DNA of 41,572 nucleotides from contig JAFGTC010000104.1 in the NCBI GenBank assembly GCA_016934335.1, forward strand, positions 1 through 41,572, given 5' to 3'. The notes below the pieces were generated by a model. That model did not search any database and was not told the DNA's origin. It saw only the letters and a list, made by a program, of their open reading frames with translations. Of this stretch, positions 36,129 to 41,572 are shown piece by piece. The DNA is from Candidatus Omnitrophota bacterium. Lineage in GTDB: Bacteria; Hinthialibacterota; Hinthialibacteria; Hinthialibacterales; Hinthialibacteraceae. Numbering within the stretch: position 1 is the stretch's first letter; each line of letters opens with the position of its first letter. The translations under genes and the position numbers were made by a program.

Positions 36129-36977
36129 TCATTCCGCCGCCGCATTCTCCATCATCCCGATGTGGTTTTCATGGGAGAACAGCCATTCCCATAATTCCGG
36201 CTTGCCGTAGGCGTCCTGGCAGACAAGATGGCCTTTTTGGGGAAACAAGGTCATTTTCACATCGCCGCCGGCTCGTTCGAGCGACTTGACCATGGCCGTG
36301 CAGCGGCTCGAGGATACGATCCGATCTTTTTTCCCATGAAACGCCCATACAGGCACATTGACGAGATTCTTGACGGTCGTGCTCTTCCCGCCGCCGCTGA
36401 CCGGAACGATGGCGGCGAACAATTTGGGATACGCCGCCGCAAAATTCCACGTCCCAAATCCGCCCATGCTGAAGCCGGTTAAATAAAGACGCTTCCGATC
36501 CGCGGCGGCGTAGGAAAGAACATCCTGCAGCACGCCGTGCAATCGGTCGGGATTCCAATACTGCTTTTTGGGGCATTGCGGCGCAACAAGAATAAAAGGC
36601 GGCTCCTGCAAATCATCGACCTGCCGCAAGGGCGTCAAGAAGTGTTGCGTTACATATTGCTTGAGACTGGCCATGCTTGCGCCTCGCTGGCTGGCGCCAT
36701 GCAAAAACATGATCAGCGGCGGCTTCTCGCCATCGAGTCCATAATTTTTCGGAAAAAAGATCCAATAGCGCATACGATTGTATTCATGCGCAAAAACCCT
36801 CTGCCCGCCGCTTGGATCAGCGACGGCGTTCAGAGCCGCCGCCCGGTCCGTCGCGCAGGCGTTGAGGCTGAACGATGCGAATAAAAACACGAAAAGAAGG
36901 ATGGAATTGAATGGGTGGATCATGGATAAAGGGGGGCTCATTCGGCGAGCCTTTATACTGCATATGAACGAATTCAT
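36129..36977 (-). CDS. Secreted alpha/beta hydrolase, esterase/depolymerase type
   Basis: The 282-aa product is an alpha/beta hydrolase of the LpqC/PHB-depolymerase-like group: oxyanion FLHGASQRG, nucleophile elbow GFSMGGFG with Ser170, Asp218 in HGKKDRIVSS and His250 in KGHLVC. It is exported: a hydrophobic stretch (about 24-40) ends in the lipobox-like LNAC with Cys41. Start choice: the first ATG (36977) has GAGGTG four bases upstream and overlaps the upstream TGA (ATGA); it gives a long 24-residue n-region, so the later ATGs at 36941 and 36923 remain possible but have weaker sites. It is the third gene after the ATPase and DUF4276 genes, apparently translation-coupled. Whether it belongs to that system or is merely adjacent is unknown. 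Convergent with the FGE-like gene. Confidence 0.8.
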   Translation of the reverse strand: MNSFICSIKARRMSPPLSMIHPFNSILLFVFLFASFSLNACATDRAAALNAVADPSGGQRVFAHEYNRMRYWIFFPKNYGLDGEKPPLIMFLHGASQRGASMASLKQYVTQHFLTPLRQVDDLQEPPFILVAPQCPKKQYWNPDRLHGVLQDVLSYAAADRKRLYLTGFSMGGFGTWNFAAAYPKLFAAIVPVSGGGKSTTVKNLVNVPVWAFHGKKDRIVSSSRCTAMVKSLERAGGDVKMTLFPQKGHLVCQDAYGKPELWEWLFSHENHIGMMENAAAE

Positions 36978-37669
36978 CTTTCACCTCGGTTTCCCTCTTC
37001 CGCATGAGGAAGATTTTCTAATTTCGTCAGCCAAGAATGAAACAAACTGCATTCACGTCGAATGTTGTCTAATCCTATTTCCTGGGCCGCCAGAACGCCG
37101 TAAAGCGGTTTTTCATAGCCGGGATATAATTGTTGGATGCGCTTGCTTGGCGCCGTATGCTTATTATCATTGATAGTTTCCGGAGACTGGAATTGATTTC
37201 TTATTTCTTGAAACGGCTGGACTAAATCCGGTGAGTCTATACCCTTGGCAAAATGAACAGGATCACTAAATAACAGACCTTCGAATTCGTGCATCTGTAC
37301 ATAGGGAATAAAACGCCGCAACGCATCCGATCTGATAGTTTTCTCGAGTTCGTCATTCATGGATCTGCATATACAGTCGGCTTTTTCTTGAATCGAAGCG
37401 CATCGGGCGGCGTCCGATTTACCCGGAAAATCATCTGGCAATCCATAAAAATCAAAGAAAGTCGTGCAGTAGGCGCTGCGATCTTTGAATAAACGGTTTC
37501 GAGCGTCCGACGCCAATCGTTTCAAACTGACGCCGCCGCCTTTTTGACCGGGTTTTCCAATCAAGGATGGATAGAGATAAATTTCTTTGGAATAAAATGA
37601 AGGGCTAAGAATATTCGTAACAAAGGTTTCCTCGGTTTGGCCCTCGCAAATAACGTGAACACGCATCAT
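36974..37669 (-). CDS. DUF4276 (Toprim-like) protein
   Basis: The 231-aa product matches the DUF4276 pattern: RVHVICEGQTEETFVTNIL (Glu9, Glu13/14), FFDFYGLPDDFPG with Asp73, and FIPYVQMHEFEGLLFSDP (Glu128/130, Asp136). The acidic triad layout resembles Toprim/OLD-type nucleases, so metal-dependent nuclease activity is plausible (inference). The ATG at 37669 is chosen because it overlaps the ATPase stop (ATGA) and has GGGAGG eight bases upstream; the frame's longer start would overlap the ATPase by 40 bases. Its own stop overlaps the hydrolase start in the same way. DUF4276 genes are commonly next to AAA15/21 ATPases, which is what is seen here. Composition is A+T-richer than most genes in the window. 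Confidence 0.85.
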   Translation of the reverse strand: MMRVHVICEGQTEETFVTNILSPSFYSKEIYLYPSLIGKPGQKGGGVSLKRLASDARNRLFKDRSAYCTTFFDFYGLPDDFPGKSDAARCASIQEKADCICRSMNDELEKTIRSDALRRFIPYVQMHEFEGLLFSDPVHFAKGIDSPDLVQPFQEIRNQFQSPETINDNKHTAPSKRIQQLYPGYEKPLYGVLAAQEIGLDNIRRECSLFHSWLTKLENLPHAEEGNRGER

Positions 37670-38778
37670 TTGCCGGGCCTCCCGCCCAAAATATTTTTTT
37701 CCCATAATTCCCCAACGCTGTAATCCTCAAGCCATTCTTGAAACTCCGTTTCCTTCAATCTCTTAAATACAGATTCCTCATTTTCCCGTTCGACCACAAT
37801 AAGATCGTCGAGGGAGAATTCATTCAACAACGGGACGGACTGCGTCGATAAAATAATCTGCATTCGTTTTGCGTTCGATCGAATGAGCGATCCTAACAAA
37901 GTAATCGCATAAGGGTGTAGGCCTAATTCCGGTTCATCAATGATAATAGTGGAGGGAGGATCCGGCTGGAGAAGCGCGGTCGCCAGGCAGATGAAGCGAA
38001 GGGATCCATCCGAAAGTTGATTCGGCCAGAGAGCATAATCGCTCCCCTGCTGCCTCCATAATAAACGAATCTGTTTTTCTTCGCTTGGAAGCGCACTCTC
38101 TTTGAGCACAAAATCGCCAAAAAACGGGATCGCCAATCTGACGATCTTGCAGATCTTTTGATATTGATCTTCTTGATTCGTTTTGAGGAAATACAGAAAC
38201 GCCGCTAAGTTGGAGGCGTCAGAGCGCAAATAGTCGCAATCATGAAGCGAGCACAGCCGTTTCACGCCGGCCGTATCGCTGGTGTCATGAAAATGATAGA
38301 CCTTCCAACTGGATATGGAATTATAACAATAGGCTGCTTCACTACCCTGTGAAAATTGATCGTATTTTTCTTTTAATTTCGATTCCGAATGACCTGCGCC
38401 TAAAGAAATCCATTGCGGACCATAATACGGACCGTCGAAGAATAGCGATTCTCTCGAGAATATAAATCCCTCATCCTGCGTCGGTTCTAAGGAAATTAGA
38501 TAGCCGTTTAATCCAAATTCAACATAAGTTTCCAGTACTGACGTTTCTTTGATCCCATAGGATAAAATGCGGCCGGCCCCGCCTTGTTTTTTTGTCCAAA
38601 CTTGCAAACGCCGCCCGATGATTTCGCCCAGCATTCTGAAATAAGAGACAAAATTGCTTTTCCCCACGCCATTGGCCCCGATGAGCACGTTGAGATTATG
38701 CAATTCCAGTTTTTCCAGATTTCGAATAGACTTGAAGCCTTTGATTGTTAAAGCGCCTATTTTCTTTTTTGTGCTCAT
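37666..38778 (-). CDS. AAA15/21-type SMC-like ATPase
   Basis: The 370-aa product is an ABC/RecF-like ATPase: Walker A GANGVGKS at 34-41 after a KGFKSI opening, the ABC signature QLSDGS at 254-259, Walker B TIIIDEPELGLHP with Asp281/Glu282 and His288, and a D-loop-like STQSVPLLNEF at 311-321. The helical insert is too short for a Rad50-style coiled coil. This is the AAA15/21 (OLD-ATPase-like) family used with nucleases in several phage-defence systems. Its stop overlaps the DUF4276 start by ATGA. The ATG has a modest CAGGA nine bases upstream. The long upstream gap contains a strong hairpin and a possible promoter. Function in defence is inferred from family and pairing. Confidence 0.88.
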   Translation of the reverse strand: MSTKKKIGALTIKGFKSIRNLEKLELHNLNVLIGANGVGKSNFVSYFRMLGEIIGRRLQVWTKKQGGAGRILSYGIKETSVLETYVEFGLNGYLISLEPTQDEGFIFSRESLFFDGPYYGPQWISLGAGHSESKLKEKYDQFSQGSEAAYCYNSISSWKVYHFHDTSDTAGVKRLCSLHDCDYLRSDASNLAAFLYFLKTNQEDQYQKICKIVRLAIPFFGDFVLKESALPSEEKQIRLLWRQQGSDYALWPNQLSDGSLRFICLATALLQPDPPSTIIIDEPELGLHPYAITLLGSLIRSNAKRMQIILSTQSVPLLNEFSLDDLIVVERENEESVFKRLKETEFQEWLEDYSVGELWEKNILGGRPGK

Positions 38779-38973
38779 GGATTCAATCCTGTTTACACGA
38801 ATGAATCAATTACTGCTCCTCCGTAAATTGAGACAGCGGCTTTCGAGGCCGGAAGTTCTTTATCGCGATGCTTTGAGGTCGTGTACTTTCCTTTATTTTT
38901 GTAATTGATTTATTCATAAACCCTACTAGTTTAGCGTACCTATTTTTCTTGGGAAGCAGTCAGTCCCGAGGGA

Positions 38974-39007
38974 AACTGTTTGGCTGTATGGAAACAGCCC
39001 AACAGTT
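38974..39007 (-). ncRNA. Strong hairpin in the ATPase operon leader
   Basis: Arms AACTGTT-T-GGCTGT (38974-38987) and ACAGCC-C-AACAGTT (38994-39007) pair 13 of 14 around a six-base loop. There is no T-run on either side, so it is not a standard terminator. It sits 195 bases upstream of the ATPase start and would be in the leader if transcription begins near 39227. Confidence 0.5.
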
Positions 39008-39233
39008 AAAAATCCAAAAAATCAGTCTCGGAACCTCAAACATTCGATTGAATTGCCAGTTTTTTTGTGGATTACGGGTAAAATCATCGATATTTTCAGC
39101 ATTTCCATTTCTTTTTAGGAGAAGATTTTTCACAGGCCTCCCATTATATACGGATTATTCCCCATTCGATGACGGGTAAATTCCACGCTATTGGATCGCC
39201 CGTCTAGGCGCTGAGTAGGCTGCATTTCGATAT

Positions 39234-39262
39234 ATTTTCCTCATTTTATTCCAATTTGTCAA
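39234..39262 (-). promoter_or_regulatory. Possible promoter toward the ATPase operon
   Basis: Minus strand TTGACA (39262-39257), 17 bases, then GAAAAT (39239-39234, four of six). A start near 39227 would give a leader of about 450 bases to the ATPase ATG. Confidence 0.4.
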
Positions 39263-39328
39263 AAAATGTAGATGTTTCATACCCGAATCTGCCAAGCATA
39301 CTGGGCCGGTGAAGTTCCAGCCGATCCA

Positions 39329-40618
39329 TTATTTCAGCAATTTCACTTCCTGAAGCACCAATCCGTAATGGCTGCCGGGCGGATTCTGGCGGATGGTCAT
39401 TTCATTCCAGTTGGTAGCAAAGTTGCCCGAATAACAAAGCCAAAGAGTGCGGCCGTCCGGGCTGATGAACTTGGTCGGGAAATTGAGGAAGTAGCCTTGT
39501 TCGCCGAACTCTTTCATATAAGAGACCAGTTTCCACGGCCCCGTGATTCGATCCGCCTCCAAAATATACGAGTTCATTTTGGCGCAGGTCGGCCAGCCGT
39601 CGGTGACGCACATCAAATATTTCTTCAGGGGCGCATTGTAGGTGACGGTTACGCATCCGCAGTTGTTGTTCCAATCGATCAAGGGCTGGATGGCGTCGAA
39701 ATCATGAGACCAGCGAGGCTGGCCGCTTGGGTCATGACCCGCAAAAAACTCGTAACGGCCGGGATCGTTGATCGATTCGACGCCGGGTTGGACGCGTATT
39801 AAATAGATTTGATCGCCGCTGATCCAACTCAAATTGGCGAAGCGCGGCTTCGCGTCCGGTTCGGCGGCGCCGTGACCGACCAGGTAGGCCTTGCCGTCGG
39901 GCGAATGCTCCATATTTCGGCCGAAATCCACAAAATGGGGAGCGCCGATTTTGACGGGATGCCCCCACATCCCCGTTTCGCCGAAAAGCGGCTTGGCCGG
40001 CGTATGAGGAGTTTCCTTCCAGGTGCGGCCAAAGTCGGTGGAAATGCGAAAGCCGACCAAGGGCCCCAGCCACGGCCAGTTATAGACAAAATCGCCGTAG
40101 GTCGTACTGCCGTCCGGCGCCAGACAATAGGTTCCGTAATACCAGACGCCGTTGTGAACAAGGCTCCCGCAGGGATAGCGCCCCTTGTAAGGCAGGGCGC
40201 CGGCTCCCGTCAATCCCAGGCTGTAGATTTTTAAGTGCAGAGGATCGTCGCCTTCCAAAACGGCCTGGCCGGTGGTCGCATATTCGCCCCGGCTTGAATT
40301 GGAATTTTCGCGCGAGCCGTCCAATCGTGGGCAGGATCCATCCGTGTAAGGCGAATACAGATTACCGTCCGACGCCCAGGTGGGATACCAGGTGTCCGCG
40401 AGATAATAATCGCTGTGTCTCCCCGTAAACGCGACGCCGGTGATTTGATCCGACGGCTCGAAGGGGCAGTCGGCGGGAGGCCGAGAGGGCCAGATCGTAT
40501 AGGAAGAGGCGTCGTCCTGACTTGGGATGTCCAGCGGACATGCAGAATGAAAAATGACGAGGCTTCCGAGAAAAAGAAAACAGTTCATCCAGGATTGCAG
40601 AGAATACGTTTGCTTCAT
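39329..40618 (-). CDS. DUF4185-domain exported protein
   Basis: The 429-aa product has a signal peptide with a possible lipobox end (FHSAC, Cys near residue 27). The mature part is a five-bladed-propeller-like DUF4185 domain: YYLADTWYPTWASDGNLYSPYTDG, GTYCLAPDG, FRISTDFGRTWKE, GHPVKIGAPHFVDFG, KYLMCVTDG, and RTLWLCYSGNFA. This family is found with sialidases and other glycosidases and shares the propeller logic of GH43/GH33 enzymes; its activity is not known to me. The ATG at 40618 is chosen for GAGGA about eight bases upstream; the longer frame would overlap the sialidase. It follows the sialidase by 38 bases on the same strand, a probable two-gene unit. Confidence 0.8.
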   Translation of the reverse strand: MKQTYSLQSWMNCFLFLGSLVIFHSACPLDIPSQDDASSYTIWPSRPPADCPFEPSDQITGVAFTGRHSDYYLADTWYPTWASDGNLYSPYTDGSCPRLDGSRENSNSSRGEYATTGQAVLEGDDPLHLKIYSLGLTGAGALPYKGRYPCGSLVHNGVWYYGTYCLAPDGSTTYGDFVYNWPWLGPLVGFRISTDFGRTWKETPHTPAKPLFGETGMWGHPVKIGAPHFVDFGRNMEHSPDGKAYLVGHGAAEPDAKPRFANLSWISGDQIYLIRVQPGVESINDPGRYEFFAGHDPSGQPRWSHDFDAIQPLIDWNNNCGCVTVTYNAPLKKYLMCVTDGWPTCAKMNSYILEADRITGPWKLVSYMKEFGEQGYFLNFPTKFISPDGRTLWLCYSGNFATNWNEMTIRQNPPGSHYGLVLQEVKLLK

Positions 40619-40656
40619 GATCGCTTCCTCGCTGCAGGGATAATGATTCAGGGGGT

Positions 40657-41572
40657 TTATCGGCCTGAATCGCCTTTTAGAATCCAATTTAGGTCGAATC
40701 GCGCGAAGGTGATTTTTTCGTACAGTTTCTTCTCGCCGCGTTCAAAGAGCAGGTAGATGAAACCGTCTCTGCCGGCGGCCAGCGACGAATAGGAGCTGAT
40801 CCCTTCATGGATAAGGCGCTTGGTCGGCCAACTTTCCCCGCCGTCCATACTGGCCCAGACCGTCATCCGGACGCGCCCGTTATACGGCGATGTTGCGCCG
40901 GGATTATCCGGCGTACTGAACAGAAGCACGTCCCGGCCGCCGGACGCTTCCAGAGGCAGGCGAACCAGGCCGGCGTTGCAGCCATAACTCGGCTTGCGCC
41001 CGTATTTGAAATAATGCGGCCCCCCGACTTCAAACAGATCGTCGCTCACTTGCCAATCGACCCAGCGGCGGCCGCCGTCGTAACTCCAGGCGATGCGCCG
41101 GCGATGATCCGCCGACATGTGGCTGCGAGAATTATAGTACAACCGCCCGTCGGATAATTCCGCCAGCGTTCCTTCGCCTGTGCCGCTCTGAACCGGTTCG
41201 CCGACCTGCCAGGTACGGCCGCCGTCGTCGCTGTAGATGGAGGTGTTGTAATTGTATTGCCAGTATTCCTGCGCATTGTCGCCCATAGGAGGCTGAATGC
41301 GGGCCGGCATGACAAGCCGGCCCCGATGTTCGCCATGCTCTAGGGCAACGCCCGACTCCGAGCACACGACATCGGCCTGAACGCCGCCGGGGACGCCGTG
41401 ACCGGCGGCGTTGGGCTTCATCACGATCTCTTCTTTTGACCAGGTCTTCCCGTCGTCCCGGCTTCGCCATAGATAAGAATGGGGCGGACACACAATCAGG
41501 ACATCGCCGTTCTTTGCATCCACCACGACATTGCCCCCGCCGCCGGGATTCACCGCCGCCGGCTCGGACCAA
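40657..41572 (-). CDS. Sialidase / BNR-repeat protein, 5' part missing
   Basis: Exo-alpha-sialidase-like (GH33) propeller, whose N-terminus (signal peptide and the Arg of the RIP motif) lies beyond the right edge. Frame is open through the window end (reads WSEPAAVNPGGGG before the first Met-like codon, so the GTG at 41553 is internal, not a start). Four Asp-box motifs are visible: SRDDGKTW, SDDGGRTW, SYDGGRRW and SMDGGESW. Catalytic-site pieces: SGTGEGTLAELSDGRLYYNSRSH (Glu and Arg) and SSYSSLAAGRDG (the Tyr nucleophile region). It probably removes terminal sialic acid or related sugars outside the cytoplasm. The stop at 40657 lies 38 bases before the DUF4185 start. Confidence 0.88.
   Translation of the reverse strand, partial: WSEPAAVNPGGGGNVVVDAKNGDVLIVCPPHSYLWRSRDDGKTWSKEEIVMKPNAAGHGVPGGVQADVVCSESGVALEHGEHRGRLVMPARIQPPMGDNAQEYWQYNYNTSIYSDDGGRTWQVGEPVQSGTGEGTLAELSDGRLYYNSRSHMSADHRRRIAWSYDGGRRWVDWQVSDDLFEVGGPHYFKYGRKPSYGCNAGLVRLPLEASGGRDVLLFSTPDNPGATSPYNGRVRMTVWASMDGGESWPTKRLIHEGISSYSSLAAGRDGFIYLLFERGEKKLYEKITFARFDLNWILKGDSGR

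Larger units (their letters stand above)
38779..39328. other. Long gap holding the leader of the ATPase operon
   Basis: 550 bases without a credible gene. Besides the hairpin and the candidate promoter listed separately, I see a second weak similarity: CAGTCCCGAG at 38961-38970 echoes CAGTCTCGGA near 39025. Small frames here are not protein-like. The sequence is A+T-rich like the ATPase operon and unlike the sialidase side. Confidence 0.5.

Noticed and set aside
38949..39179. 76-codon frame in the ATPase leader
   Set aside because: Covers the hairpin, no ribosome site, low-complexity Phe/Arg tail.
38779..39262. Retron-like ncRNA next to an ATPase-nuclease pair
   Set aside because: No reverse transcriptase gene anywhere in the window.
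1..41572. tRNA, rRNA, CRISPR or insertion sequences
   Set aside because: I read both strands for TPsiC-like GGTTCGA signals, spaced direct repeats and transposase frames and found none convincing.

Overview
The window looks like the chromosome of a free-living, heterotrophic, diderm (Gram-negative-type) bacterium, probably from an uncultured lineage of the Hydrogenedentota / Sumerlaeota / Planctomycetota kind. This rests on gene content only: lipoproteins and an AsmA-superfamily protein, secreted modular proteins with dockerin-like and Thr/Pro-linker segments, and many glycan enzymes. I see no rRNA, tRNA, CRISPR array, transposase, integrase or prophage gene. Intergenic spaces are modest and several end in clean intrinsic terminators.

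Layout. 1-2126 (-): diaminopimelate decarboxylase (lysA, cut by the window start) behind an unrecognised 417-aa protein. 2530-3507 (+): an A+T-rich secreted orphan. 3849-4883 (+): class II fructose-bisphosphate aldolase, convergent with queF (-). 5529-6671 (-): a DUF2961/GH172 lipoprotein. 6818-10219 (+): a PcrA/UvrD helicase coupled to a NurA-type nuclease. 10235-12823 (-): a Ser/Thr kinase with TPRs, followed by a metallophosphoesterase. 13067-15695: xylose isomerase (+) converging on a URO-D-family protein (-). 15879-19934 (-): an EF-G-like GTPase, DprA and a DUF1318 (YdbL-type) lipoprotein. 20275-22734 (+): a large secreted two-fold-repeat protein. 22863-26042 (-): an AsmA/YdbH-like protein. 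26238-27344 (+): pyrD. 27430-27938 (-): a candidate structured RNA and a small membrane protein. 28233-30767 (-): gyrA. 31268-33414 (+): an L-fucose/arabinose isomerase-family enzyme and a small FlgT_C-like protein. 33614-36082 (+): a dockerin-like / Thr-Pro linker / FGE-like fusion. 36129-38778 (-): an AAA15-type ATPase, a DUF4276 protein and an alpha/beta hydrolase, joined by ATGA stop-start overlaps. 39329-41572 (-): a DUF4185 protein and a sialidase cut by the window end.

Functional themes. Glycan foraging is spread over the window: sialidase, DUF4185, GH172, xylose isomerase, a FucI-like isomerase, a secreted esterase-like hydrolase and modular exoproteins. Housekeeping genes (gyrA, pyrD, lysA, queF, pcrA, dprA, aldolase) lie between them. 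The most unusual loci are the ATPase-DUF4276-hydrolase cassette with its long structured leader (36129-39262), the terminator-ended candidate RNA at 27431-27614, the PcrA-NurA pair with no HerA in sight, and the YdbH-like gene lying near a lipoprotein that seems to fuse YnbE-like and YdbL-like parts.
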